DNA from: an uncultured Eubacteriales bacterium
GTDB taxonomy: Bacteria > Bacillota > Clostridia > Lachnospirales > Lachnospiraceae
DNA: 55,532 nucleotides
Reading direction: 5' to 3'
Assembly: GCA_900315015.1 (NCBI GenBank)
Contig: OMXJ01000017.1
Coordinates: 1 to 55,532, forward strand
In this document: in pieces, positions 17,864 to 27,194 of the stretch
How positions within the stretch are numbered: the stretch's first letter is position 1
Layout of the letters: each line of letters starts with the position of its first letter
Made by a program: the position numbers and the translations under genes
The notes under the pieces: model-generated
What the model saw: the letters and a program-made list of their open reading frames with translations, nothing else
Told to the model about the DNA's origin: nothing
Database searches by the model: none

Positions 17864-18607
17864 TTAAAACTTCCCCTGACTAAACAAAAATAGTCCGATT
17901 CCTACTGCTATGGTTATATTTAGGGAATCGACCTCTGGCGACTCTGGTATTATAACACTGGTTCCTTTATGTAAGAACTCCTCTGGAAGTCCTGTCGCCT
18001 CATTACCAAACACCAATGAATAAAGCTCAGGCTTTGGCGCATCCGCAGCAGAAAGCGGCTTTTTTCCATCTAGCATAAAGGTAAATACCTCATGCTTTTG
18101 ATAAAGCTCTCTATACTCATCAAAGCTGTCATAGTACTTTATTCTAAGGCTGAATATTGCTCCCATCGAAGAACGGATTACCTTAGGATTCATGATATCA
18201 GGTGCCGGTGAAATAATTGCCACATCATGGATCCCAAAGGCTAAACAGCTCCTCAGAATAGTACCCATATTTCCCATATTAGATGGATTAACCAGCACCA
18301 AATGGGATTTATCTGCCATAAGACCACAAGTCTCATCAAGCTTTTTCTCATATGCTGCCTTATCAATTATAGCTGTAACAAAAACATTTTCCTTATCAGA
18401 GAGCCTTTTTACCTGCTTTCCATTTACTCTGCAAGGTATATTTCTCTTTTTGCATTCATCAAAAAGCTTCTCCTTCTCAGTAAAGCTTTCATCACAAAAG
18501 ACCTCACGCACACAATCAGGTCTTTTCTTAATCGCCTCAAAGGTAGGAAATGCTCCAAGTGAATAGGAGTAATCACTATCCTTTTTGTACGGCTTATAGC
18601 CTTCCAT
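17864..18607 (-). CDS. SpoU/TrmH-family RNA 2'-O-methyltransferase
   Basis: 247 residues with the three SPOUT motifs: NPSNMGNMGTILRS (usually NPGNxGTIIRT), LVFGNEATGLP and IPESPEVDSLNITIAVGIGLF. It should methylate a ribose 2'-OH in tRNA or rRNA using S-adenosylmethionine, with a knotted active site. The target cannot be told from sequence. GGAGG lies 10 bases before the ATG. Downstream of the DUF4230 gene on the same strand (about 120 bases). Confidence 0.88.
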   Translation of the reverse strand: MEGYKPYKKDSDYSYSLGAFPTFEAIKKRPDCVREVFCDESFTEKEKLFDECKKRNIPCRVNGKQVKRLSDKENVFVTAIIDKAAYEKKLDETCGLMADKSHLVLVNPSNMGNMGTILRSCLAFGIHDVAIISPAPDIMNPKVIRSSMGAIFSLRIKYYDSFDEYRELYQKHEVFTFMLDGKKPLSAADAPKPELYSLVFGNEATGLPEEFLHKGTSVIIPESPEVDSLNITIAVGIGLFLFSQGKF

Positions 18608-18728
18608 TTACTTATATCCTCCATCACCATTTTTAAGCTTCTTAAAAAGCTTTCACTTCTCAAAAACTTTCTGGGGTTAAACGCATTGAAAATTAATCTA
18701 TAAATACGATACCACAAAAGCCTTATGA

Positions 18729-19490
18729 TCATTCTTCAACATATTCAAGCTCGTATTCCTCAAGAAGCTGCGCTCCTATAAGAATATTTTTAATTACTAA
18801 CTTAGCATTCTGCTCAACGTCCTTAATATATTCCTTATTTCTTAAAAGCTCCATGCTTTTATTATGCTTTTGCTTTTCAAGTACTTCCATTACATCATCT
18901 GTTGATACATTGATAAACATATTACTCTTGATATCATATTCCTGAAATGATTCAAGATCAATATCATGTGAAATAACATTAGGCTTTGGCAACTGAATAA
19001 TGATTTTCTTTTTCGTATTATCTACAGACACCTTCATCTTAGTAAGATCATAGCCAACAAGGATAACTCCTGAATAGACATAGATTCGCTCTTCACTAGT
19101 TGGAATCCCTAAAACATCCTTAAAGATTTTATGCTCAAAAACATCCTTATAATGATACTTTGATGTAACAAGCTCTCCAGCAGACTCTATCTTTGTCTGA
19201 ACGGTATTAACACTAATAGTTGTTGTAGTAGCCTCGGTTGTTGTAGTTGTTGTAGCCAAGGTGGTAGGAACAGTTCTTCTTTCAGTAGATTTCTTAGTAA
19301 AAGTATCATTCTGCTCAGCAAGCTCTGAATATGAATTAGCCTGCTCTATGGCACTCTTTTTCTTTCCTGCCTCATTTCTATACATAGCAAAAAGAATGGC
19401 AAGCAGGCAAAGTAAAAGTATAACAACACAAATAATAATAAACTGAGAAAAGGAAACTTCGCTATCCTTCCTTACTCCATTTTCATCCAT
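18729..19490 (-). CDS. DUF4230-type membrane-anchored protein
   Basis: 253 residues. One N-terminal hydrophobic helix (FIIICVVILLLCLLAILFA), a low-complexity Thr-rich linker, then a domain of about 150 residues with ELVTSKYHYKDV, SGVILVGYDLTKMKV and a long C-terminal helix, which I recognise as DUF4230. Function unknown; probably outside the membrane. Start chosen at 19490, 8 bases after GGAGG; the upstream in-frame ATG would place the ribosome site inside the gene. Confidence 0.8.
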   Translation of the reverse strand: MDENGVRKDSEVSFSQFIIICVVILLLCLLAILFAMYRNEAGKKKSAIEQANSYSELAEQNDTFTKKSTERRTVPTTLATTTTTTEATTTTISVNTVQTKIESAGELVTSKYHYKDVFEHKIFKDVLGIPTSEERIYVYSGVILVGYDLTKMKVSVDNTKKKIIIQLPKPNVISHDIDLESFQEYDIKSNMFINVSTDDVMEVLEKQKHNKSMELLRNKEYIKDVEQNAKLVIKNILIGAQLLEEYELEYVEE

Positions 19491-19576
19491 GCACAAATCC
19501 TCCAACACATACTAATAAAAACGTAAACGCCCATCTTTTATAATATCATATTTTCCGCTTTTTTTCAATAAAATCT

Positions 19577-19613
19577 AAAAAAATACCGGCCCATTTATCG
19601 AAAATGGACCGGT
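19577..19613 (-). terminator. Terminator of the decarboxylase operon
   Basis: 12-bp stem (19585-19596 with 19602-19613, one wobble) followed on the minus strand by ATTTTTTT, 30 bases after the oadA stop. Confidence 0.92.
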
Positions 19614-19643
19614 AAATTAATTCTATTATTTAATGATCAAAAA

Positions 19644-21050
19644 TTATACAGGATAAGCCTTGTTCTTAGTATCAGCTGATGCAACATCAACCTTCTCCTG
19701 CTGAGCCTGTCTGTACTTGAAGAACTCTGTAGCAACTTCTGGGAAAAGAGCATATGAAAGAACATCTTCATCCTGCTGCTTCCACTTAGCACATTCAGCC
19801 TCGAACTTAGGAAGCTGTGGCTCGATCAGATCTGCTGGTCTGCATGTGATAACCTTAGCATCTCCTACGCACTTCTTCTGAACTTCCTTGTTGAAAGGCT
19901 TAATTGTCTTACCGAACTGACCTGTAAGGATCTTCTTTGATTCCTTAGTAACCATCTTGTATCTCTCGCCCATAAGAACGTTGAGAACAGCCTGAGTACC
20001 AACAATCTGGCTTGAAGGTGTAACAAGAGGTGGCTGACCGAAGTCTTCACGAACTCTTGGAACTTCCTCAAGCACCTGATCAAGCTTATCTGCCTGACCA
20101 GCATCTGAAAGCTGCTTAACAAGGTTAGAAAGCATACCGCCTGGAACCTGATACTTAAGAGTCTGGATATTAACACCCATAACCTTTGTGCTAAGAAGAC
20201 CGCTTTTGATGTACTTCTCACGGATAGGCTTGAAGTAATTAGCAACCTCGATGAGCTTATCGATATCAAGACCTGTATCAAACTCTGTGCCCTGGAAAGT
20301 CTTAACCATAACTTCTGTAGCAGCCTGGCTTGTTCCTAAAGCAAATGGTGAAATTGCTGTATCAATGATATCAGCGCCAGCCTCAACAGCCTTCATAAGA
20401 GTCATTGAAGCAACACCTGAGGTGTAATGTGTATGAATATCAATAGGAAGCTTTGTACCAGCCTTAAGAGCCTTAACAAGCTTTGTAGCCTCATAAGGAA
20501 CAAGAAGACCAGCCATGTCCTTAATACAGATTGAATCTGCACCAAGATTTTCGATATCCTTAGCGATCTTTGTCCAATAATCAAGAGTATAAGCGTCACC
20601 GATAGTATAACTGAGTGCTATCTGAGCATGTCCGCCTTCCTTCTTTGTAGCCTTAACTGCTGTCTCAAGGTTTCTGAGATCGTTTAAGCAGTCGAAAATT
20701 CTGATGATGTCGATACCGTTTGCGATAGACTTCTGAACGAAATATTCAACTACATCATCTGAATAATGGTTGTAACCAAGGATGTTCTGTCCTCTAAAGA
20801 GCATCTGAAGCTTTGAGTGAGGAAGACCTGCTCTAAGCTTTCTAAGTCTCTCCCATGGATCTTCCTTAAGGAATCTAAGGCAAGCATCAAAAGTAGCACC
20901 GCCCCAGCACTCAATTGCGTTATAACCGATCTGATCCATTACTGGAAGAATAGGAAGCATCTCATCGGTTGTCATACGTGTAGCCATAAGAGACTGATGC
21001 GCATCACGGAGCACAGTCTCATTTATCTTAAGCTTTTTTGTTTCTGCCAT
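19644..21050 (-). CDS. oadA: Oxaloacetate decarboxylase alpha / transcarboxylase 5S-type subunit
   Basis: 468 residues, carboxyltransferase domain of the pyruvate carboxylase/OadA/PycB family without the C-terminal biotin domain. Seen: ETVLRDAHQSLMATRM (metal and substrate site), ECWGGATFDAC, IHTHYTSG (metal His pair), and DTAISPFALGTSQ. Moves CO2 between oxaloacetate/pyruvate and biotin on the separate carrier. Start at 21050, 9 bases after GGAG. Last gene of a five-gene operon, with the terminator just after. Confidence 0.93.
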   Translation of the reverse strand: MAETKKLKINETVLRDAHQSLMATRMTTDEMLPILPVMDQIGYNAIECWGGATFDACLRFLKEDPWERLRKLRAGLPHSKLQMLFRGQNILGYNHYSDDVVEYFVQKSIANGIDIIRIFDCLNDLRNLETAVKATKKEGGHAQIALSYTIGDAYTLDYWTKIAKDIENLGADSICIKDMAGLLVPYEATKLVKALKAGTKLPIDIHTHYTSGVASMTLMKAVEAGADIIDTAISPFALGTSQAATEVMVKTFQGTEFDTGLDIDKLIEVANYFKPIREKYIKSGLLSTKVMGVNIQTLKYQVPGGMLSNLVKQLSDAGQADKLDQVLEEVPRVREDFGQPPLVTPSSQIVGTQAVLNVLMGERYKMVTKESKKILTGQFGKTIKPFNKEVQKKCVGDAKVITCRPADLIEPQLPKFEAECAKWKQQDEDVLSYALFPEVATEFFKYRQAQQEKVDVASADTKNKAYPV

Positions 21051-21098
21051 TGTATTTTTCTCCATTCTACGTAAATTCTGATTACGCCAATTTCTGTA

Positions 21099-22238
21099 TT
21101 ACAGATAAAGTGCCATGAATACGCCCGCTGCAACCGCTGTTCCGATAACACCGGCTACGTTAGGTCCCATAGCGTGCATGAGAAGGAAGTTTGTAGGATC
21201 TGCCTTAGCACCCTCCTTCTGAGCAACTCTAGCTGCCATAGGTACGGCTGAAACACCAGCTGCACCGATAAGAGGATTTATCTTTCCGCCTGTAACTACC
21301 GTAAGGAGCTTACCGAAAAGAACACCCCCTGCTGTTCCGAAAGCAAAAGCAATAAGACCAAGTAAGATGATCTTAAGAGTATCTACTCTAAGGAAAGCTT
21401 CACCTGATGATGTAGCACCTACAGATGTACCAAGAAGTACAACTACGATGTACATAAGTGAATTTGAAACTGTCTCTGTAATCTGATGAACAATACTTCC
21501 GCACTCCTTGAAAAGGTTACCAAGCATAAGCATACCAATAAGAGGTGCTGTTGAAGGAAGAAGTGTACAAACAACTAATGTAACAATGATTGGGAAGAGG
21601 ATCTTCTCAAGCTTTGAAACAGGACGAAGCTGCTCCATCTTAATACATCTTTCCTTCTTTGTTGTAAGAAGTCTCATGATAGGTGGCTGAATAATAGGAA
21701 CAAGAGACATATATGAATATGCCGCTACTGCGATGGCACCAAGAATCTCTGTCTGTCCAAGCTTTGTAGTAAGGAAGATAGATGTAGGACCATCAGCACC
21801 ACCAATGATACCGATAGCTGCTGCCTGTGCACCGTTGAAACCAAATGCAATAGCAAGCATGTATGATGCGAATACACCGAACTGTGCTGCTGCACCCATA
21901 AGGAAGCTTATAGGATTAGCAATAAGAGGACCGAAGTCCGTCATGGCACCTACGCCCATGAAGATGAGACAAGGTAAAATCGACCACTCATCGAGCTGTA
22001 GGAAATACCAGAAAATACCACCATTGGATTCTGCCGTTGGAGCTGCCATAAGATCTGGATAAAGGTTTACCAGAAGCATTCCGAACGCAATAGGAATAAG
22101 AAGCAATGGTTCAAATTCATATTTAATTGCAAGAAATAACAGAACAAGCGCTACTACAATCATGATAGCATTTTTATAATTGAAGTTTGCATACCATGTC
22201 TGAGAAGCGAGATTCTGTAAGAATTCACCGAGACCCAT
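21099..22238 (-). CDS. oadB: Na+-pumping decarboxylase beta subunit
   Basis: 379-residue polytopic membrane protein of the OadB/MmdB/GcdB family. It decarboxylates carboxybiotin and pumps Na+ outward. Seen: [18 protein letters not shown] with the conserved Asp, and [14 protein letters not shown]-like segments near the centre. GGAGGT precedes the ATG. Confidence 0.95.
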   Translation of the reverse strand: MGLGEFLQNLASQTWYANFNYKNAIMIVVALVLLFLAIKYEFEPLLLIPIAFGMLLVNLYPDLMAAPTAESNGGIFWYFLQLDEWSILPCLIFMGVGAMTDFGPLIANPISFLMGAAAQFGVFASYMLAIAFGFNGAQAAAIGIIGGADGPTSIFLTTKLGQTEILGAIAVAAYSYMSLVPIIQPPIMRLLTTKKERCIKMEQLRPVSKLEKILFPIIVTLVVCTLLPSTAPLIGMLMLGNLFKECGSIVHQITETVSNSLMYIVVVLLGTSVGATSSGEAFLRVDTLKIILLGLIAFAFGTAGGVLFGKLLTVVTGGKINPLIGAAGVSAVPMAARVAQKEGAKADPTNFLLMHAMGPNVAGVIGTAVAAGVFMALYL

Positions 22239-22271
22239 TTAATAACCTCCAAAGTTATGAATATGAAAAAA

Positions 22272-22640
22272 TTAGTTCATTGTAAATACAACCTGACCTG
22301 AATCAACCATGTCACCTACAGCAACATCGATTGATGCAACAGTTCCATCCTGAGTTGCAACAATTTCATTTTCCATCTTCATAGCTTCGAGAACGATAAC
22401 AGCCTGTCCCTTCTTAACAGCATCACCTGGCTTGTTGTTAAGTCTAAGGATCTTGCCCTGCATAGGTGATGAAACCTTAACTGAACCTGCACCGCCTGCT
22501 GCCTTCTTAGGAGCTGGAGCTGCTGCTGCAGCTGGTCTAGCTGCTGCTACTGGTGCTGCTGCTACTGGTGCGCCTGCGCCATTCTCTTCAACTGTTACAT
22601 CATAAGCTGTTCCATTAACTGTAATTGTATAGCTCTTCAT
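22272..22640 (-). CDS. Biotin carrier protein (biotinyl domain)
   Basis: 122 residues. An N-terminal segment MKSYTITVNGTAYDVTVEE, an Ala/Pro-rich linker, and a biotinyl domain with EAMKMENE; the middle Lys carries biotin. It shuttles CO2 between the carboxyltransferases and the OadB pump and matches the free 1.3S/MmdC type. Confidence 0.95.
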   Translation of the reverse strand: MKSYTITVNGTAYDVTVEENGAGAPVAAAPVAAARPAAAAAPAPKKAAGGAGSVKVSSPMQGKILRLNNKPGDAVKKGQAVIVLEAMKMENEIVATQDGTVASIDVAVGDMVDSGQVVFTMN

Positions 22641-22683
22641 AATAAAATCCGCCTTTCCGACTTAGAATTTTTAATTAATTTAA

Positions 22684-23247
22684 TTAGAGTGCTCTCTTAA
22701 CACGCTTGATTGAACGAACGAGAATACCATTAACAGGCATTTCTCCGCTTTCGTTTAAATAACTATAAACAGCTGCTGTAATAACTGCTGCAAGCTCTGT
22801 ATCAGCTGCAACCTCTGTCTCATAAGCTGCTTCTTCTACTACATTATTTTCCTCAGGCTCCTGAGGCTTCTTTTCTTCAACTGCACTTCCAGTATTGCCA
22901 TTCTTAGCAGCACGCTTTGCTTCTTTTTCTGCTTCCTTAGCTGCCTTTTTAGCTTCTTTAGCAGCCTTCTTAGCTTCTCTAGCTGCCTTTCTAGCTGCAA
23001 TCTCTTCTGCATGCTCTTCTTTATATTTTTCTGCAATGTTATGGAAAACATTGAATAATGAAATTATAAGAGCAATAAATATAAGAGCTGCAAGTGTTGT
23101 AAAAATACCATAAAGAGACTTCTTGGCACCAGAAGCTGCATCCTCTGTAAAATCTCTTCCGCTAGCAAATACAACATTTGACTTAGAAATAAATGTCAGC
23201 GCTAATACTGAAAACGCTCCAAATATGGTCTGTAATTTATTTTTCAT
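22684..23247 (-). CDS. oadG: OadG-like gamma subunit
   Basis: 187 residues: N-terminal hydrophobic, signal-like stretch, a transmembrane helix (TLAALIFIALIISLFNVF), a long charged Ala/Lys/Glu coil (EAKKAAKEAKK repeats), and a C-terminal segment VITAAVYSYL...RSIKRVKRAL like the end of OAD gamma. It anchors and assembles the complex. Longer than classic OadG (about 80-120 residues) because of the coil. Confidence 0.85.
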   Translation of the reverse strand: MKNKLQTIFGAFSVLALTFISKSNVVFASGRDFTEDAASGAKKSLYGIFTTLAALIFIALIISLFNVFHNIAEKYKEEHAEEIAARKAAREAKKAAKEAKKAAKEAEKEAKRAAKNGNTGSAVEEKKPQEPEENNVVEEAAYETEVAADTELAAVITAAVYSYLNESGEMPVNGILVRSIKRVKRAL

Positions 23248-23280
23248 AAGAACCTTCCTATCTGTAGCTTTTCTTTATTA

Positions 23281-24732
23281 TTAAACTGTGCCATGCTTCT
23301 TTGCAATTCTAGTCTCGCGCTTAGAATAAAGCATTTCGAATGCATAAATAAGATGCTGACGAGTTGCTGCCTTCTCGATAACATCATCTACATAGCCACG
23401 CTTTGCTGCGCTAGCTGCACTCTCTGACTTCTCCTCATATTCAGCTGCCTTCTTAGCAGTAAGAGAACCGTCTCCATCATTCTTAAGCTCATCAGCATAA
23501 AGAATCTGAGCTGCAAGCTTTGAATCCATTGTACCGATCTTTGCATCATCATAAGCAAATACTAAATCAGCACCGATATGCTTTGAATTAAGTGCGATAT
23601 AAGCAGTTCCGTAAGCCTTGCCAGCAACGATTGAGATCTTAGGAACTGTAGCATCTGCAAATGCATATGCCATCTCAGCAACAGACTTTGCAAGACCTGC
23701 CTCTGAGCACTTCTTAGCCTCGAAGCCTTCTACATCAACAAGTGTAAATACTGGAATATTGAAAGCATCACAGAGCTTAACAAAATCTGAAACCTTCTCA
23801 CAAGCATCCTTGCTCATGCGGCCATCGAACTTTGTAACAGTCTTGCCATTCTCATCAAGAATAGCTCTGCGGTTTGCAATAGCACCAGTAGTAACACCGT
23901 TAAGCTTGATAAGAGCTGTAACAACATCCTTACCATATTCCTTCTTAAGCTCGATAACTGAACCTGGATCTGCAATATCTGCGATAGCTAATGCTGTATC
24001 CTTAAGCTCTGCATCAAGATTGTCAAGTGATCTGTTAAGGTCTGTGCCTTCTTCTGCAATTGAAGGATCTTCTTCATTACACTGTGGAAGAACTGCAACA
24101 AGCTTTCTAACATTTGTAAGAACATCAAGCTCATCTTCAGCAACAATGTCAACCTGTCCATTTGCTGCCATGTAAGCTGCACTTGAAGTATCACACTTTT
24201 CAACACTATTGTCTTCTATTGTATTAGGATTATTAACAAAGAGCTTTGCATTCTCCTTCTCCATAACAACTACATCTGAAAGAGCTGCAAGAACTGCGCT
24301 GCCGCCGCCACAGTTACCAAATACCGCTGTGATCTGTGGTACAATACCTGAAGCGCGAACTTCCTTCTTGAATACGAAACCAAATGCTGCGAGTGCATCT
24401 GTTGCCTCCTCAAGACGAAGACCCGAACAATCAACAAGACCTACTACAGGAGCGCCTGTCTTTGTTGCAAGATCATAAATGCGTGCAATCTTTGTAGCAT
24501 GCATTTCGCCTATTGAGCCTCCTAATACTGATGCATCCTGGCTGTATACAAATACAGGGTTACCTTCGATAACTCCGTATCCTGTAATTACGCCGTCTGA
24601 AGGTGCAGCAGTCTCGGTAGCGTTAAAATCGGTGTTTCTTTTTGTAACAGCTGCGCCGACTTCAACAAAGCTGTTTTCGTCAAGAAGAGATGCAATTCTA
24701 TCTCTTGCTGACATCTGTGACTTACTAGCCAT
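23281..24732 (-). CDS. Carboxyltransferase, MmdA / transcarboxylase 12S / PCC-beta type
   Basis: 483 residues, two-lobed crotonase-fold carboxyltransferase. Seen: MSARDRIASLLDENSFVEVG, SQDASVLGGSIGEMHATKI, GGGSAVLAALSD, and a second lobe with DVEGFEAKKCSEAGLAKS and AGKAYGTAYIAL. The relatives transfer CO2 between methylmalonyl-, malonyl-, glutaconyl- or propionyl-CoA and biotin. The conserved second-lobe glycine patch is less typical than in PCC-beta, so the CoA substrate is uncertain. Start chosen at 24732, 8 bases after GGAGG. First gene of the operon, with a leader of about 200 bases. Confidence 0.88.
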   Translation of the reverse strand: MASKSQMSARDRIASLLDENSFVEVGAAVTKRNTDFNATETAAPSDGVITGYGVIEGNPVFVYSQDASVLGGSIGEMHATKIARIYDLATKTGAPVVGLVDCSGLRLEEATDALAAFGFVFKKEVRASGIVPQITAVFGNCGGGSAVLAALSDVVVMEKENAKLFVNNPNTIEDNSVEKCDTSSAAYMAANGQVDIVAEDELDVLTNVRKLVAVLPQCNEEDPSIAEEGTDLNRSLDNLDAELKDTALAIADIADPGSVIELKKEYGKDVVTALIKLNGVTTGAIANRRAILDENGKTVTKFDGRMSKDACEKVSDFVKLCDAFNIPVFTLVDVEGFEAKKCSEAGLAKSVAEMAYAFADATVPKISIVAGKAYGTAYIALNSKHIGADLVFAYDDAKIGTMDSKLAAQILYADELKNDGDGSLTAKKAAEYEEKSESAASAAKRGYVDDVIEKAATRQHLIYAFEMLYSKRETRIAKKHGTV

Positions 24733-24911
24733 ACTTAAATCCTCCATGTTATTTTGTAATAATCGTCTTCCAAACCGTACTGTCAATCATCCTGCTCTCC
24801 TCTTTAAGAATTAATTCAAACTTAACAGAATATTCATAAAATAAATAGCAGGGCACATTAAAATCCATCAATAAACAACTACTTTACATCAGAATTTTAA
24901 CAGTACTTTTT

Positions 24912-24970
24912 CGAAAACGTTTGAAAAACCCAAATCTTTCACGTATATATTATAAACTAGTACTTGTCAA
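24912..24970 (-). promoter_or_regulatory. Promoter and cre-like site/hairpin of the decarboxylase operon
   Basis: TTGACA at 24965-24970 (minus strand) with TATACG 17 bases away (24942-24947) or TATATA at 15. About 15 bases downstream of the likely start is TTCAAACGTTTTCG (24912-24925), close to the CcpA operator consensus but with mismatches at two positions. The same stretch is nearly self-complementary and could instead be an RNA hairpin. Confidence 0.4.
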
Positions 24971-25000
24971 ATTGCAATAAGGAAATTGATAAAAATTTAA

Positions 25001-25645
25001 CTAATTCACAATACAGGATTTTATATCATTATAAGAAAATCCCTTACGTAAAAGCTTAGCAATCAGCTTTTTTGACTTTTCATACTCCTTATCCTTATCC
25101 TCATCTGATATCTCATCTTCAAATTCTCCCCCTGCTAAATCCCCTTCAAATTCAATATTCTGAAGGCCGGGTTCATCTAAATCATCTAAATCATCTTTAA
25201 TCCCCGCAATCCTCTTAATTGCAATTATCTGCAATTCGTGAAGAGCATCCATAGCTTCCTCATCCGAAACCTCTTCCTCTTTTTTAGGCACCATTTCTCT
25301 TCCAGCCATCAAAACGCCCTCATCAATATCATCCTTATCAACTCCCTTTTGAGCCAGATAGAATTTAATTTCTGTAAGACTTTTAAATTCAGCCATTCTT
25401 CTAACATAGTTTTTGACAAACCTGATATCATTTACATAATTAAAGCTTTTGACATATTCAATCGCTTCATCTATTGCATCAGCCGGAAGCTCATAAGTCT
25501 TAAGCTTATCCCTTAGCATTTTTTCTGATCTATCATTTAATAAAAGAAGGTCAAGAGCCTTCATCTTGGCAAAAGCAGCTTCCTCACCTTTTTCAGGGCG
25601 CTCCTTCTTTCTTCCTCCCCTTCTTTTATACTTTTTTACTTCCAT
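25001..25645 (-). CDS. recX: RecX, regulator of RecA
   Basis: 214 residues of three-helix repeats: ALDLLLLNDRSEKMLRDKL, YNDIRF-like segment YVNDIRFVKNYV, and LAQKGVDKDDIDE. RecX binds in the groove of RecA filaments and destabilises them. It lies directly downstream of recA. Unusual: an insertion of about 40 mostly acidic residues near 155-195 (DDLDDLDE, EDEISDEDKDKE) before the last repeat. Start chosen at 25645 after AAAGG; the frame is open further upstream, through the terminator. Confidence 0.88.
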   Translation of the reverse strand: MEVKKYKRRGGRKKERPEKGEEAAFAKMKALDLLLLNDRSEKMLRDKLKTYELPADAIDEAIEYVKSFNYVNDIRFVKNYVRRMAEFKSLTEIKFYLAQKGVDKDDIDEGVLMAGREMVPKKEEEVSDEEAMDALHELQIIAIKRIAGIKDDLDDLDEPGLQNIEFEGDLAGGEFEDEISDEDKDKEYEKSKKLIAKLLRKGFSYNDIKSCIVN

Positions 25646-25729
25646 ACTAAACCTTTTACCTCTTTCTCTTTTAATATCACAATATACTTTTCTATTTAGC
25701 ATACAACTATATGTTACTTTTCTTTCACA

Positions 25730-25763
25730 TAAAACAAGCGGATGACCTTTGCCTGCCATCCGC
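25730..25763 (-). terminator. Probable terminator downstream of recA
   Basis: 7-bp stem GCGGATG/CATCCGC (25738-25744 with 25757-25763), 12-base loop, then TTGTTTTATG on the minus strand. Weak T-run, so readthrough into recX is likely. Confidence 0.6.
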
Positions 25764-25819
25764 CTTTGGATATTAAATATCTCTTATTATGCACATCACA
25801 TTCTATTTTAATACTGTAT

Positions 25820-25891
25820 CAAATACTAAATAAAATATTATATAAAATATCAGATAAAATATTAGATAAAATATTAGACAAAATACTCGAT
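25820..25891. repeat. 12-bp tandem repeat, six units
   Basis: Six head-to-tail units of consensus AAAATATTAGAT immediately downstream of the recA stop codon. In one plus-strand frame it would read KILD repeats, but that frame has no ribosome site or conserved start and is not called as a gene. Confidence 0.85.
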
Positions 25892-25917
25892 ATGCTTAAT
25901 TACTTACTTTTTAAGAT

Positions 25918-27051
25918 TTACTGATCCTCGTCCTCGCTCTTAGACTTTCTGCCTCTCTTTGAAGCCTTAGTCTCTTGCTCTTCTGAGCCTTCATCTGCAG
26001 CACCTGCAACACCTGCAGCACTTGCATCGCTAGAGGTATCTCCATCTGAAAGATCATCTGGAAGACCATACTTTTCACGGATCTTATTCTCAATTTCAAG
26101 ACAGATATCAGGATTTGAAATAAGGAATTGGATTGTATTATCTCTTCCCTGACCGATTTTCTGATCATTGTATGAGAACCATGCACCGCTCTTAATAACT
26201 ATTTCTTCTTTAACAGCAAGGTCTAAGATATCGCTTTGCTTTGAAATACCGGTTCCGTACATGATATCGAATTCAGCTTCTTTAAACGGAGGAGCCACCT
26301 TATTCTTAACGACCTTAACACGAACTCTATTTCCCTTATTTTCGCCATTTACCTTGATATAATCTGTTCTGCGCACATCAAGACGAACTGATGAATAGAA
26401 TTTAAGAGCACGGCCACCAGTTGTTGTTTCTGGATTTCCGAACATGATACCGATTTTTTCACGGAGCTGATTGATAAATACAACGATACAATTTGTCTTG
26501 CTGACAACACCTGTAAGCTTTCTGAGACCTTGGCTCATAAGTCTGGCCTGAAGACCTACATGATTATCTCCCATATCTCCTTCAATTTCTGCTCTTGGTA
26601 CAAGAGCTGCAACTGAGTCAATAATGATGATATCTACAGCACCTGAGCGAACCATTGTCTCTGCAATTTCAAGAGCCTGCTCACCATTATCTGGCTGTGA
26701 GATATATAAATTGTCGATGTCTACTCCAATATTGTGCGCATATACAGGATCTAAAGCATGCTCTGCATCAATAAAGCCTGCGATGCCGCCGCGCTTTTGA
26801 ACCTCTGCTACCATGTGAAGTGCAACAGTAGTTTTACCTGAAGATTCAGGTCCATATATTTCTACGATTCTTCCCTTTGGGATTCCTCCGATTCCAAGTG
26901 CAATATCAAGACTAAGTGAGCCTGTAGGAACAGCCTCAACATTCATTTTCTGAGAGCCCTCGCCGAGCTTCATAACTGAGCCCTTACCAAATTCCTTATC
27001 TATCTGGGCAAGTGCAGTGGCAAGTGCCTTCATTTTTTCTTCTCTTTCCAT
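25918..27051 (-). CDS. recA: RecA recombinase
   Basis: 377 residues. Walker [10 protein letters not shown], Walker [17 protein letters not shown], loop L2 region [20 protein letters not shown], and INQLREKIG are all present. Drives homologous recombination and the SOS response. The C-terminal tail is Ala/Glu/Lys-rich with an acidic end. GGAGG lies only 4 bases before the ATG. A 22-base perfect palindrome sits just before the ribosome site. No LexA box (CGAACN4GTTCG type) is seen. Confidence 0.99.
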   Translation of the reverse strand: MEREEKMKALATALAQIDKEFGKGSVMKLGEGSQKMNVEAVPTGSLSLDIALGIGGIPKGRIVEIYGPESSGKTTVALHMVAEVQKRGGIAGFIDAEHALDPVYAHNIGVDIDNLYISQPDNGEQALEIAETMVRSGAVDIIIIDSVAALVPRAEIEGDMGDNHVGLQARLMSQGLRKLTGVVSKTNCIVVFINQLREKIGIMFGNPETTTGGRALKFYSSVRLDVRRTDYIKVNGENKGNRVRVKVVKNKVAPPFKEAEFDIMYGTGISKQSDILDLAVKEEIVIKSGAWFSYNDQKIGQGRDNTIQFLISNPDICLEIENKIREKYGLPDDLSDGDTSSDASAAGVAGAADEGSEEQETKASKRGRKSKSEDEDQ

Positions 27052-27064
27052 TCTTCCTCCGAAT

Positions 27065-27086
27065 TAACGTTTTACGTAAAACGTTA
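27065..27086 (-). promoter_or_regulatory. 22-base perfect palindrome in the recA leader
   Basis: Perfect inverted repeat with arms TAACGTTTTAC and GTAAAACGTTA, ending about 5 bases before GGAGG of recA. As DNA it could be an operator; as RNA a tight hairpin. It does not match the Gram-positive LexA box. Confidence 0.7.
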
Positions 27087-27115
27087 TTTTTGTTTGATTT
27101 TTTGATGATAAATAT

Positions 27116-27143
27116 ATTATAACAATATTTTTGCAAATTGCAA
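27116..27143 (-). promoter_or_regulatory. recA promoter
   Basis: TTGCAA (27138-27143), 16-base spacer, TATAAT (27116-27121) on the minus strand, preceded by AAAAAAAGCAC. Confidence 0.65.
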
Positions 27144-27194
27144 GTGCTTTTTTTCACGAATTAGAATATTTTTTATGATTTATAGCCATTTATA

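Noticed and set aside
25742-25924. Plus-strand 60-residue open frame with KILD repeats
   Set aside because: It arises from the 12-bp AT-rich tandem repeat, starts within a terminator stem and lacks a ribosome site.
27060-27090. Plus-strand terminator at the recA palindrome
   Set aside because: T-run follows on the plus strand, but no plus-strand gene precedes it; it fits better as a recA leader element.
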